Positions 35,102-43,518 of a stretch of DNA of 64,000 bases are shown here, piece by piece. Position 1 is the stretch's first letter; every line of letters begins with the position of its first letter. Both the position numbers and the translations under genes were made by a program. The notes below the pieces were generated by a model. It was given only the letters and a program-made list of their open reading frames with translations. It was not told where the DNA came from and ran no database searches. This DNA comes from Pseudomonadota bacterium (GTDB taxonomy: Bacteria > Pseudomonadota > Gammaproteobacteria > Burkholderiales > Burkholderiaceae_B): positions 124,001-188,000 of the forward strand of contig JAEWEV010000035.1 of NCBI GenBank assembly GCA_023389155.1, written 5' to 3'.

Positions 35102-35382
35102 ATGTCCTCACAGATTGTCGGGTCGCAGTGCATCTGAATCAATAGTAAACAGGAATCTGCAGCGACAGTTTTTGATGCCAGAAGCACCATGATTGATAAT
35201 TACCTGAACTGGTTTTCTGCTTCTTTATCACAATCGTATTAAAAATATACAACACGGTGAAGCAGATCAACAGCGGCCTGAAATTATTTTATGCCAGTTT
35301 ACGGCGCTTTCCGCTACAAATTTACCCTAGTCTATATAAAATAGCATCAGTAATTTCACCAAACTCTGATTTAAAACAGGAA

Positions 35383-35946
35383 ATGAGCGAACTCTGCCAA
35401 CTGCGCCCCGCGACAAGCCAGGATGTGGCTGCAATACAGGAAATATACGCTTGGCACGTTCTGAACGGCATTGCGACCTTCGAAGAAGTGGTGCCTGAAT
35501 GTGAACAGATGGCAGAAAGGCTGCATCAGATCACCGCACAGGGTTATCCCTATATCGTGGCGGAAAAAAATAATGAAATTGTGGGCTACGCCTATGCGTC
35601 CTCGTTTCGTCCGCGTATTGCCTATCGCTATACCGTGGAAAATGCCATCTATCTGCGACACGATCAGGCCCGCATGGGTATCGGGTCGTTGCTGCTTGCT
35701 GAACTGATCCGGCTATGCGAAGCAGGTCCGTGGCGCCAGATGATTGCCGTCATTGGCAGCAGCGCCAACGCGGGATCGATTGGCGTGCACCGTAAGGCAG
35801 GGTTCGAGATGGTCGGGACATTGCGTACCACTGGCTTCAAACACGGGCAATGGGTAGACACCGTGCTGATGCAACGCGCCCTGTCCGGCGGTGACAAGAC
35901 GCCACCGGACATGACTCATACCGGCGCCCTCAGCCCTGCCGTCTGA
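35383..35946 (+). CDS. Phosphinothricin/methionine sulfoximine-type N-acetyltransferase (GNAT)
   Basis: This 187-residue GNAT enzyme resembles Pat/MddA proteins that acetylate glutamate analogues such as phosphinothricin and methionine sulfoximine. Key segments are WHVLNGIATFEEVVP, YAYASSFRPRIAYRYTVENAIYL and the acetyl-CoA loop RMGIGSLLLAELI. The frame is open for 42 residues upstream, but those are not conserved; the ATG at 35383 follows CAGGA. About 20 residues at the C terminus go past the usual end. Confidence 0.88.
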   Translation: MSELCQLRPATSQDVAAIQEIYAWHVLNGIATFEEVVPECEQMAERLHQITAQGYPYIVAEKNNEIVGYAYASSFRPRIAYRYTVENAIYLRHDQARMGIGSLLLAELIRLCEAGPWRQMIAVIGSSANAGSIGVHRKAGFEMVGTLRTTGFKHGQWVDTVLMQRALSGGDKTPPDMTHTGALSPAV

Positions 35947-35974
35947 GCGAATTGTCAGGCCCCTTAATGGAACC

Positions 35975-36697
35975 TCAACCCGCTCTTTCCACCTCGGTCA
36001 GTTTGCGCCAGAGGCTCAGGCCGCCTGCTGCCTGATCCAATGCATCCAGATAGGCCGTATGCTCTGCCAGTTCGGCCTCGCTGGCCACTTCCACACGCAG
36101 GATGGCCGCATCAAAAGCGGCCACCACGGGCTGGCCTTCCTGCTGGCGGGGCTGATCGCTGTGTTCCATGACGAGTCCGAACTGACCTCGTGTCATGGCC
36201 AGCCAGACTTCGGCCAGCAACTCGGCATCCAGTAATGCGCCATGCAGCGTACGGTGAGCATTGGAAATGCCCAGCCGCTCACACAGCATATCCAGACTGT
36301 TACGTTTGCCGGGATACTGCTCCCTTGCCATCGCCAGCGTGTCGTGGATGGAGTCGGCAATCTGCTCAACGGGTGGCAGTCCAACGCGAGTAAATTCTGC
36401 ATTCAGAAATTTCACGTCGAACGCAGCGTTATGAATGTAGATTTCCGTACCTTTCAGATACTCGAAAATGCGCGCCGCCTCGTCTTCGAAGCGATTGAAC
36501 TGGGATAGAAATTCGGTTGTCAGACCGTGAACTTCAAGCGCGCCTGGCGAGCTTTCCCTGTCGGGATTGAAGTAGATGTGCAGATTATTCCCGGTGAACT
36601 GACGGTTGATCAGTTCGACGCAGCCCAGTTCAATGATCCGGTCCCCTTCTGCCGGGTCAAAGCCCGTGGTTTCAGTATCGAGAATAATTTGTCGCAT
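35975..36697 (-). CDS. dnaQ: DNA polymerase III epsilon subunit (3'-5' proofreading exonuclease)
   Basis: The 240-residue DEDDh exonuclease proofreads for the replicative polymerase. Exo I is LDTETTGFD with metal ligands D7 and E9; Exo II is IYIHNAAFDVKFLN; Exo III is HRTLHGALLDAELLAEV with the catalytic histidine and aspartate. The C-terminal ~50 residues would bind the polymerase alpha subunit. It lies 13 bases after fabI on the same strand. In many betaproteobacteria dnaQ neighbours rnhA; here rnhA is 4.3 kb away. Confidence 0.95.
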   Translation of the reverse strand: MRQIILDTETTGFDPAEGDRIIELGCVELINRQFTGNNLHIYFNPDRESSPGALEVHGLTTEFLSQFNRFEDEAARIFEYLKGTEIYIHNAAFDVKFLNAEFTRVGLPPVEQIADSIHDTLAMAREQYPGKRNSLDMLCERLGISNAHRTLHGALLDAELLAEVWLAMTRGQFGLVMEHSDQPRQQEGQPVVAAFDAAILRVEVASEAELAEHTAYLDALDQAAGGLSLWRKLTEVERAG

Positions 36698-36710
36698 TAA
36701 CCTTCAATCC

Positions 36711-37493
36711 TTATGACATACCGGGCACGACGGTCGAAAAGCCTGCGTCCACATGTACGATTTCGCCAGTAATACCCGCGGCAAGATCCGAGAGCAGGAA
36801 CGCCGCAGTATTGCCCACGTCTTCAATCGTCACATTGCGTTTGAGGGGTGCGTGAGCGGATACGAAATTCAGAATGGCAGAAAAATCCTTGATACCGCTG
36901 GCGGCCAGCGTCTTGATGGGGCCAGCCGAAATACCGTTGGCCCGCAATCCTTCTGCGCCCAGTGCCGTCGCCAGGTAACGCACACTCGCCTCCAGCGAGG
37001 CCTTGGCCAGACCCATGGTGTTGTAATTCGGTACGACCTTTTCCGCACCCAGATAGGTCAGTGTGAGCACCGACCCCTTGCGTGCTTTCAGTAACGGCAT
37101 CGCAGCCTTGGTCATCGCCGGAAAGCTGTACGCCGAGATGTCGTGAGCGATACGGAAACCTTCGCGTGACAGTCCGTCCAGGAAATTGCCGGCAATGGCC
37201 TCGCGCGGCGCGAACCCGATGGAATGCACCAGACCGTCAAGGCCATCCCAGTGCTGACCCAACGTTTCGAATGCCGTCTCGATCTGAGCATCATCGGCGA
37301 CATCACAGGGAATCACAATGGAACTGCCGAAGTCGGCGGCAAATTCGGTGACACGATCCTTGAAGCGGTCGCCAACATAGGTAAATGCCAGTTCTGCACC
37401 CTGCGCCTTGCAGGCTGTGGCAATTCCATAAGCAATCGAACGGTTCGAAATGACCCCGGTGACCAGAATTCGTTTATTGGCAAGAAAGCCCAT
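36711..37493 (-). CDS. fabI: Enoyl-[acyl-carrier-protein] reductase (NADH)
   Basis: FabI catalyses the last reduction in each round of fatty acid elongation and is the triclosan target. The short-chain dehydrogenase fold opens with GFLANKRILVTGVISNRSIAYGIA; the active-site tyrosine and lysine lie in YLGAEKVVPNYNTMGLAKASLE. The frame extends to 37544, but the ATG at 37493 (260 residues) fits the family, with AGGA eight bases upstream. It is followed by dnaQ and preceded by the mltD terminator. Confidence 0.95.
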   Translation of the reverse strand: MGFLANKRILVTGVISNRSIAYGIATACKAQGAELAFTYVGDRFKDRVTEFAADFGSSIVIPCDVADDAQIETAFETLGQHWDGLDGLVHSIGFAPREAIAGNFLDGLSREGFRIAHDISAYSFPAMTKAAMPLLKARKGSVLTLTYLGAEKVVPNYNTMGLAKASLEASVRYLATALGAEGLRANGISAGPIKTLAASGIKDFSAILNFVSAHAPLKRNVTIEDVGNTAAFLLSDLAAGITGEIVHVDAGFSTVVPGMS

Positions 37494-37530
37494 TTGCATT
37501 CCTATTTGTTTTTCAATGTGGGACATTATA

Positions 37531-37561
37531 AAAAAAATGCGCAATGCAAAGGCATTGCGCA
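37531..37561 (-). terminator. Rho-independent terminator of mltD
   Basis: A perfect ten-base-pair stem TGCGCAATGC/GCATTGCGCA with a four-base loop is followed, on the minus strand, by seven T's (37531-37537). It separates mltD from fabI on the same strand. Confidence 0.92.
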
Positions 37562-37596
37562 GTGATTCCTGGATATTTAGGCGTCGCCTTCTATGA

Positions 37597-39360
37597 TCAG
37601 CCGCGGATGGCGGTTCCTGGCAAACGCAGGCGCAAGCCAGCTTTGAGGCCTTCGGCGCCGATATTGTTCAATGCCTTCAGATCGTCCACCGTCGTACCAT
37701 ATCGCTTGGCCAGGGAGTACAGTGTCTCGCCCTGTGATACGAAATGTTCGGGCGGATTGCCAGCGCCGGTTGCACGTGGTGTGTAGGCCGCAGCCCGTAC
37801 TGCGGGCGCAGCGGGCTGCACCAGTGCAGCAGGACGAGCCACTGCAGTTGCAGGGCGTACTCCACCGCGATTGGCTGCCGGCGCTGCCTGAGCAACCTGG
37901 CGTACCGAATCGCCGGAGGCTGGCGGATTGCGAACCTCGCTTTGGGCAACCAGGGCAGCCAGCGGATCATCATTGGCCGGCGCTGCATTACGCGCTGCGG
38001 GAGCATTGCTGCCGCCCGTATCCCATACCACGGCATGTGGTGTCGCTTCGGACGATGGCCGGGTGTTGCTTGCCACCTGTCTGACTACGCCACCAGACGG
38101 TCCGGCTGTCTGGCGCAAGGTCGAGGCTGGAGCGTTGTTCGCGTAGCGACGAGGTTCGACCACCGGCGTTGGTGCAGCGGGTGATACGGGCGGCGGTGTA
38201 TTGTCTGCCAGCATGCTGTCAGATTCATGAAAATTGCCATCCGGTGCCGTGGGCGGCAAGCCGCGAGGAACGATGGAATCCGGGTTGAAATCACGCTGTA
38301 CGGGTATCATGAGTGCGCGCGATGACAACGCCACCTTCTGGCGAGAAGAGTACCCGTTCAACGATTTCAGCTTGGCCAGAGAAATGCCATTGGCCTGGGC
38401 AATAGCGGCGAGCGATTCACCCGGCGCAGGCTGATATCCCTTGTAGGTTGCCAGTGGCCCTTTATAATTGGCCAAGTTCTTCTTGTAGGTACTGACGGCA
38501 GACACGGGCAACAGAATATTGGGATCCTGGGAGGCCAGCAGGGTCGGACGGTTGTACGAGGGGTTCAGTTCCTTGAAGTCGGCTACCGAAATACCTGCGA
38601 GGCGGGCCATCACTGCAACGTCAATATCTTTGGTCCGGTGGATCTTTTCGAAATAGGGTTTGTCCGGAATGGATGGCAGCGTGATGCCATATTTGGACGG
38701 ATTGGCCACGATATTGCGGATTGCCAGCAGCTTGGGCACGTAGTTACGAGTCTCGGCAGGCATTTTCAGATCCAGGAAACCACCGCCACCGACACGGGCG
38801 CGGGCACGTTGCACGGCGCCTTCACCCCAGTTATAGGAAGCGAGGGCCAGATGCCAGTCGTTACCCTGGAAAGTATACAGATAGGACAAGTAATCCAGCG
38901 CGGCGCGGGTGGATTCGACAGGGTCACGCCGATCATCTTTCCACCAGTCCTGCTTCAGCTTGTAATGGGTGCCTGTACTGGGAATGAACTGCCAGAGACC
39001 TGCCGCACGGGAGCGGGACAGCGCCTGCGCGTTATACGCGCTTTCCACGAACGGCAGCAGTGCCAGTTCCGTGGGCATGTTACGTTTTTCCAGCTCTTTG
39101 GTAATATGGTAGATGTACTTGCCAGAGCGCGCGGCCATGGTTTGTACCGATCCGGGACGGGAAGCGTAGTAATTGGTCCAATAGGCGACTTTTTCATCCT
39201 GCAGGGGTGGCATGTCAAAACCCTTGCGCACGCGATCCCAGACATCACGGTTGGGGCCGTGGTATTTTACCTCTTCGCTGTATTTCCCCCCTCCACCAGA
39301 GGACGCGCAGCCGGTCAGCGCGATGACACAACCCACCAGAAAAAATCGTACTAGTCTCAT
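37597..39360 (-). CDS. mltD: Membrane-bound lytic murein transglycosylase D with LysM domains
   Basis: MltD cuts peptidoglycan glycan strands, leaving 1,6-anhydro ends. The ATG at 39360 gives a lipoprotein signal (VRFFLVGCVIALTGCASS; Cys at position 18). The catalytic SLT domain holds the glutamate in PFVESAYNAQALSRSRAAGLWQFIPSTG. One LysM-like repeat lies near residue 345 (PGESLAAIAQANGISLAKLKSLNGYS) and a clear one at the C terminus (SQGETLYSLAKRYGTTVDDLKALN). A ~180-residue Ala/Pro-rich linker between them is long for the family. The start lies just beyond the gloB stop. Confidence 0.93.
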   Translation of the reverse strand: MRLVRFFLVGCVIALTGCASSGGGGKYSEEVKYHGPNRDVWDRVRKGFDMPPLQDEKVAYWTNYYASRPGSVQTMAARSGKYIYHITKELEKRNMPTELALLPFVESAYNAQALSRSRAAGLWQFIPSTGTHYKLKQDWWKDDRRDPVESTRAALDYLSYLYTFQGNDWHLALASYNWGEGAVQRARARVGGGGFLDLKMPAETRNYVPKLLAIRNIVANPSKYGITLPSIPDKPYFEKIHRTKDIDVAVMARLAGISVADFKELNPSYNRPTLLASQDPNILLPVSAVSTYKKNLANYKGPLATYKGYQPAPGESLAAIAQANGISLAKLKSLNGYSSRQKVALSSRALMIPVQRDFNPDSIVPRGLPPTAPDGNFHESDSMLADNTPPPVSPAAPTPVVEPRRYANNAPASTLRQTAGPSGGVVRQVASNTRPSSEATPHAVVWDTGGSNAPAARNAAPANDDPLAALVAQSEVRNPPASGDSVRQVAQAAPAANRGGVRPATAVARPAALVQPAAPAVRAAAYTPRATGAGNPPEHFVSQGETLYSLAKRYGTTVDDLKALNNIGAEGLKAGLRLRLPGTAIRG

Positions 39361-39370
39361 ATAGTCTGTC

Positions 39371-40147
39371 TCAGAAATGGTTTTTCCACTCACGTAATAC
39401 TTCAAGCACGTTCTCGGGCTGGGCCAGAGAACGACCGGCGTTCTGTTCGGCTGCGGTAATAACAACCGGTTCATCCGTTCTCATGAACGGATTGGTTTTG
39501 AGTTCGTGTTCCAAGGATGTCGGAACGGTTGCCTGACCATTGTTACGCAGTGATTCTGCTTCGCGCTGCCATTGCTCCAGATCAGGGTTGTGTGGATCGA
39601 CGGTGCGTGCCCAGCGAATGTTGCCAAGCGTGTATTCATGAGCGCAATAGACGGACGTATTGTGAGGTAATTTTTTAAATTTATCAAGGCTTTGTTGCAT
39701 TTGTCTAGAATTTCCTTCAAATAATCTACCGCAACCTGTTGCAAACAGCGTGTCGCCACAGAACAGCACATTACGGCCATCGACCTGCCCAAAATAGGCA
39801 ATATGATCGAGCGTATGGCCAGGAACTTCCAGAACCGAGAATTGCCCAAATGCGGGCAGATCGACGCAATCCCCCTCTTTGAGGGCGACATTGCGACAGG
39901 GGATGGCAGATGTCGCGGGGCCGAAAACCTTTGCACCGGTTTTCTCGACGAGCTCTGCCACACCGCCAACATGATCGTTATGGTGGTGGGTAATCAGAAT
40001 ATGAGTAAGGGTTAACCCTTTATCCTGCAGATACGCCAGCACAGGCTGGGCATCGCCAGGGTCAACGACAACGGCAAGGTCTGACTGTACAATTGCCCAG
40101 ATATAATTGTCGCTGAACGCGCTTATCGGCCAGATTTTTATCGTCAT
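39371..40147 (-). CDS. gloB: Hydroxyacylglutathione hydrolase (glyoxalase II)
   Basis: GloB hydrolyses S-lactoylglutathione to D-lactate and glutathione in methylglyoxal detoxification. The 258-residue metallo-beta-lactamase protein has the binuclear metal motif THHHNDH (H54, H56, D58, H59), LEVPGHTLDHIAYF, CGDTLFATGCGRLFEG and the glutathione-binding CAHEYTLGN. It is divergent from the methyltransferase gene, a frequent gloB neighbour, and ends 10 bases before mltD. Confidence 0.95.
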   Translation of the reverse strand: MTIKIWPISAFSDNYIWAIVQSDLAVVVDPGDAQPVLAYLQDKGLTLTHILITHHHNDHVGGVAELVEKTGAKVFGPATSAIPCRNVALKEGDCVDLPAFGQFSVLEVPGHTLDHIAYFGQVDGRNVLFCGDTLFATGCGRLFEGNSRQMQQSLDKFKKLPHNTSVYCAHEYTLGNIRWARTVDPHNPDLEQWQREAESLRNNGQATVPTSLEHELKTNPFMRTDEPVVITAAEQNAGRSLAQPENVLEVLREWKNHF

Positions 40148-40194
40148 CAGGTAGTCTCTATCTACTTAGGCGCCGCATTTATACCGAGGAATCT

Positions 40195-40983
40195 GTGAAA
40201 CAAATCCATTCGCGAATCATCAATCTTGCAGATTGGTTCAATACGGACCCGGGCCAACGCGTCATTCAATGGGAATCTTCAAAATTCGATCAGATCGTGG
40301 CCGATTCTTTTGGCTTTAACGCTGTTCAGGTCGGCCTGCCTGACTGGAATTTTTTGCATCATAACAGAATGCGAACCAAAATTATTCTGACTGATGACAG
40401 CTTTAACAATTGTGCCGAGTACCAAAACATCCGCTACGTGCAGGCACAACTGGATGCCCTGCCGCTAGCCTCCAATTCCATCGACTTGCTGATTCTGCCG
40501 CATATCCTTGAGTGCGCTGACAACCCGCATCTGGTCCTGCGTGAAGCAGAGAGGGTTCTGGTTCATGAGGGAAGACTGATCATTTCAGGATTCAATCCCT
40601 GGAGCCTCTGGGGATTGCGCAGCCGGATGCCCTGGCGCAAGAGCTGGATGCCTGTGGCCGCATCGCGCCAGGTATCCATTACCCGACTGAAAGACTGGAT
40701 GAAACTGCTGTCATTCGAGGTAGACCGTGGGTACTTTGGCTGTTACACTCCCGCCTGCCATTCCGAAAAGTGGCTGAACCGCTGGGACTTCATGAACCGG
40801 GCCGGTGACCGCTGGTGGCCTGTTGCGGGCGCAGTCTATCTGCTTGCCGCAGTCAAGCGCGCCCATGGCATGACGCTGATCGGCCCATCCTGGAAAGGCA
40901 AGAAGAAGAAAAAATTCGCCCGCGGCGAGGCAGCAATTTCACGTCGCGACATACGTCAGCTTTTTAAAGAACCTCATGGATAA
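40195..40983 (+). CDS. Class I SAM-dependent methyltransferase
   Basis: This 262-residue protein is the methyltransferase commonly found between gloB and rnhA in betaproteobacteria. The motif LPLASNSIDLLILPHILECADNPHLVLREAERVL matches the motif II/post-II region of Methyltransf_11. The usual glycine-rich motif I is not clear: the N-terminal part reads FNAVQVGLPDW instead. The start is GTG with GAGGA just upstream. The C-terminal basic stretch (GKKKKKFARGEAA) precedes an overlap with rnhA. The substrate is unknown. Confidence 0.82.
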   Translation: MKQIHSRIINLADWFNTDPGQRVIQWESSKFDQIVADSFGFNAVQVGLPDWNFLHHNRMRTKIILTDDSFNNCAEYQNIRYVQAQLDALPLASNSIDLLILPHILECADNPHLVLREAERVLVHEGRLIISGFNPWSLWGLRSRMPWRKSWMPVAASRQVSITRLKDWMKLLSFEVDRGYFGCYTPACHSEKWLNRWDFMNRAGDRWWPVAGAVYLLAAVKRAHGMTLIGPSWKGKKKKKFARGEAAISRRDIRQLFKEPHG

Positions 40984-41434
40984 ACCGCAAGTCAATATAT
41001 GGACAGATGGTGCCTGTAAAGGCAACCCCGGCCCGGGCGGCTGGGGGGTACTGTTGCAGCAGGGTCCGCATGAAAAAACCCTTTTTGGCGGCGAACCACT
41101 CACTACCAATAATCGCATGGAAATGACTGCCGTCATCGAGGGTTTGCGCGCACTCAAACGCAGCTGTAATGTCACGCTGCACGTTGACTCGCAATATGTT
41201 CAGAAGGGAATTTGTGAATGGATGACTGGCTGGCAGGCACGCAACTGGAAGACAGCCGATAAAAAACCGGTAAAAAATGTCGACTTGTGGTTATTGCTGA
41301 ATGAAGAAATTTCTCGCCACAACGTGAAGTGGAAGTGGGTCAAGGGCCACGCAGGCGATCCGGGTAATGAGCGGGCCGACCAGCTCGCCAATCAGGGCGT
41401 GGAACTGGTCAGAAAGCAGGCATCAGGTGCCTGA
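40976..41434 (+). CDS. rnhA: Ribonuclease HI
   Basis: RNase HI cuts RNA in RNA-DNA hybrids. The 152-residue protein has the four acidic metal ligands D11 (IWTDGACKGNPGPGGWG), E49 (NNRMEMTAVIEGL), D71 (HVDSQYV) and D135 (NERADQLAN), plus the catalytic histidine in WVKGHAGDPGN. It starts inside the end of the methyltransferase gene. Its stop codon lies within a nine-base-pair palindrome (41419-41438) that may help end the transcript. Confidence 0.97.
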   Translation: MDKPQVNIWTDGACKGNPGPGGWGVLLQQGPHEKTLFGGEPLTTNNRMEMTAVIEGLRALKRSCNVTLHVDSQYVQKGICEWMTGWQARNWKTADKKPVKNVDLWLLLNEEISRHNVKWKWVKGHAGDPGNERADQLANQGVELVRKQASGA

Positions 41435-41535
41435 TGCCGCCTGGATATTCAGGTAACGCAGGTTAAAGCCCCCGCAAAACGAAGCATTGCGTCCCCGATC
41501 GGCCAGGCCGGTAGCCGTTTGCGCACACCAGAAAT

Positions 41536-41763
41536 TCAGTCACACCCCAGGCGACGGGCTCGCTCACGCTGGGCGTCCGCACGCTGATCGGCAGTATTGC
41601 GGGACAGAAAATTATCATTTGCCCCGGGCGCCGGCGCCATCATGACTCGGGAATTAATGCGCCCGCACTCTGCGTTTTTTGAATGATCGGTCCCGGTTGA
41701 GCATGCGCTTACCGACAGCATTGCGGCTGTAGCCACCACTGCTGCGCTTATTTTGAAAATCAT
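41536..41763 (-). CDS. Small hypothetical lipoprotein
   Basis: An ATG at 41763 with AGGA upstream encodes 75 residues: a signal peptide with lipobox (AAMLSVSACSTG), then a short hydrophilic domain ending in TADQRADAQRERARRLGCD. Two more cysteines (AECGR and the penultimate residue) could form a disulfide. The open frame continues to 41943, but the lipoprotein start is more convincing. It follows another small lipoprotein gene by 13 bases. Confidence 0.7.
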   Translation of the reverse strand: MIFKISAAVVATAAMLSVSACSTGTDHSKNAECGRINSRVMMAPAPGANDNFLSRNTADQRADAQRERARRLGCD

Positions 41764-41776
41764 ATCTATCCTGTTA

Positions 41777-42061
41777 TCAGCCGAACACGCAAAGCTTTTT
41801 GACACTCTGTGTCCGTAATTGCTGCAGGCGGAATTCCGCTGCAGAAATGGCGGCCTGCTTATCCCGTTCGTCGGGTCCGAACAATGCGTCATGTCCACGC
41901 AACTGGTTGACACGCAGGTTGAGGTTGTCGGTATCGCGACCAATCTGCTTGCAGCTCATGGCCTCCAGCTGTGCTTCTGTCAGGGGCGGAGCCACCGGAG
42001 GTTTCACACAAGCGGCAAGCAGTAAGCCAGTGCCGGCAAGCAAAAAAAGGACTTTTCTCAT
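41777..42061 (-). CDS. Small hypothetical lipoprotein
   Basis: This 94-residue product has a signal sequence with lipobox (LLAACVKPP; Cys18), then a helical, charged domain (TEAQLEAMSCKQIGRDTDNLNLRVNQL) and two further cysteines, one near the C terminus (KKLCVFG). The helical part could form a short coiled coil. It is the first of two adjacent lipoprotein genes that probably form an operon. No family is recognised. Confidence 0.7.
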   Translation of the reverse strand: MRKVLFLLAGTGLLLAACVKPPVAPPLTEAQLEAMSCKQIGRDTDNLNLRVNQLRGHDALFGPDERDKQAAISAAEFRLQQLRTQSVKKLCVFG

Positions 42062-42205
42062 AATGCAGTATCCAGACAGATTGTCCGATCATCTTGCCGC
42101 CCTGTTCTGCAACAGGACGCGCAACAACGACAGGCTCGAATTAAGTATCTGGTATTTTATAGGTTGACCGCCGCCGTGTCACATACGCGCGGTCATTACC
42201 TGCAG

Positions 42206-42248
42206 AAAAAAGCCGGCGTGCCTGCGCAGCTTGAATCGGCACACCGGC
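42206..42248 (-). terminator. Terminator of the DUF1428 gene
   Basis: An 11-bp stem GCCGGCGTGCC/GGCACACCGGC (one mismatch) with a 15-base loop is followed on the minus strand by six T's (42206-42211). It lies 26 bases beyond the DUF1428 stop. Confidence 0.7.
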
Positions 42249-42273
42249 GGGGACGTCACCCGAAACCCACCGT

Positions 42274-42627
42274 TCAGCTAACGACCACCGGGATAAATCC
42301 GCCGAAGATCATGCGTTTGCCGTCAAACGGCATGGGATTGACATCCGGCTGCATGCGCGGATCTTCCATCATTTTTTTCATGGCGACATCATGCACTTCT
42401 TTCGATGGCCAGGTGATCCAGGCAAAAACGACAGTTTCGTCCGGTTTGCATTGAACCGCCATGGGGAAGGACGTGATTTTCCCATCCGGCACTTCGTCCC
42501 CCCAGCATTCAACCACGCTAAGCGCACCCAATTCTCTGAAGATAACTGCTGCCTCGGAAGAATGCTTGATATACGCCTCACGGTTGGCGGTCGGCACTGC
42601 TGCAACAAATCCATCAACATATTTCAT
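42274..42627 (-). CDS. DUF1428 family protein
   Basis: The 117-residue protein matches DUF1428, a dimeric alpha-beta barrel (ferredoxin-like) family of unknown function. Characteristic parts are YVDGFVAAVPTANREAYIKHS, VECWGDEVPDGKITSFPMAV and DPRMQPDVNPMPFDGKRMIFGGF. It stands alone between a terminator and the divergent T6SS cargo island. Confidence 0.88.
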   Translation of the reverse strand: MKYVDGFVAAVPTANREAYIKHSSEAAVIFRELGALSVVECWGDEVPDGKITSFPMAVQCKPDETVVFAWITWPSKEVHDVAMKKMMEDPRMQPDVNPMPFDGKRMIFGGFIPVVVS

Positions 42628-42821
42628 CGAAATTCTCCGTCAAGTGTGTGACCGGCAGACGCTGCCGTGTACATGAGCAAGTATGAAGAGGAATTGCCGT
42701 TTGTGATATAGGCTGATACGACAAGTTCAGGGGCAAAATACGACAGATGTTCTGTCATGTCATACGCATGAAGCATTCCCCAGGGACAATGGTGCTTTAT
42801 TCATTGCTCCGGAGAGACGGT

Positions 42822-43472
42822 ATGCTCGCGACCCAAAGGCAGGCACTCACCTATGATCCCGTGCAGCTGACAGGCACGGTGAAACAGATCAATGCAAATC
42901 TGATCACGGTCAATTGCGACGGGACCGATTGGCATTGCCCGCAGGCACTCAGTTGCCTCATCGAGCCCCAAATTGGCGATGAGGTGCTGATCAGCGGCCC
43001 CGACCGCAACCGGGTTTACCTTATTGCCGTTATATCTCGCAGTAGTCGCGCACCGGTTTCCCTGCTCGTTCAGGGGGATCTGGCCATCAGCAGCAAAACC
43101 GGAACCGTCTCTGTCCACTCCGCTTGCGGCACACGAATCGGCAGCGATAGTGCGCTTGCGCTTCACTCGCCGCACTTCGAACAGAAAAACGACACAGCGA
43201 CGATCACCATTGAACAGATGCAGTACGCGGGCCACACGTTGGAAGCAACAGTCGGCCGGTCTACGATTTTTTCAAATGTGATCGCCCTGATGGCTGATCG
43301 CATCAACAGTGTAGCCCGTCTGTGTTTCAGGCACGTTAAAGAGGTGGATCACGTGCGTGCCCAGTCCATCGATTATGAAGCGGAAAAACTGACCCGTGTA
43401 CATGGCGGCTACACGACGCTGACTGCCCAGGACGTCATGAAAATAAATGGTGACCAGATCCACATGAGCTAG
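42822..43472 (+). CDS. DUF3540 domain protein of a type VI secretion cargo locus
   Basis: This 216-residue protein resembles DUF3540, found almost only next to VgrG, PAAR-like (DUF4150), DUF2169 and pentapeptide-repeat genes. The N-terminal part is an OB-like beta barrel (LTGTVKQINANLITVNCDG, CLIEPQIGDEVLISG); the C-terminal part looks like a short beta-helical stalk. The frame starts upstream at 42747, but the ATG at 42822 has GGAGAG upstream. The family is thought to serve effector loading or spike assembly; its exact role is not established. Confidence 0.75.
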   Translation: MLATQRQALTYDPVQLTGTVKQINANLITVNCDGTDWHCPQALSCLIEPQIGDEVLISGPDRNRVYLIAVISRSSRAPVSLLVQGDLAISSKTGTVSVHSACGTRIGSDSALALHSPHFEQKNDTATITIEQMQYAGHTLEATVGRSTIFSNVIALMADRINSVARLCFRHVKEVDHVRAQSIDYEAEKLTRVHGGYTTLTAQDVMKINGDQIHMS

Positions 43473-43518
43473 GCCACATCCAGGGTGAGCATCACGCTTG
43501 TGACAACCCGCCCTCACG

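Noticed and set aside
41419..41438. Nine-base-pair palindrome at the rnhA stop considered as a full terminator
   Set aside because: Only a two-base loop and no T tract; kept only as a note in the rnhA entry.
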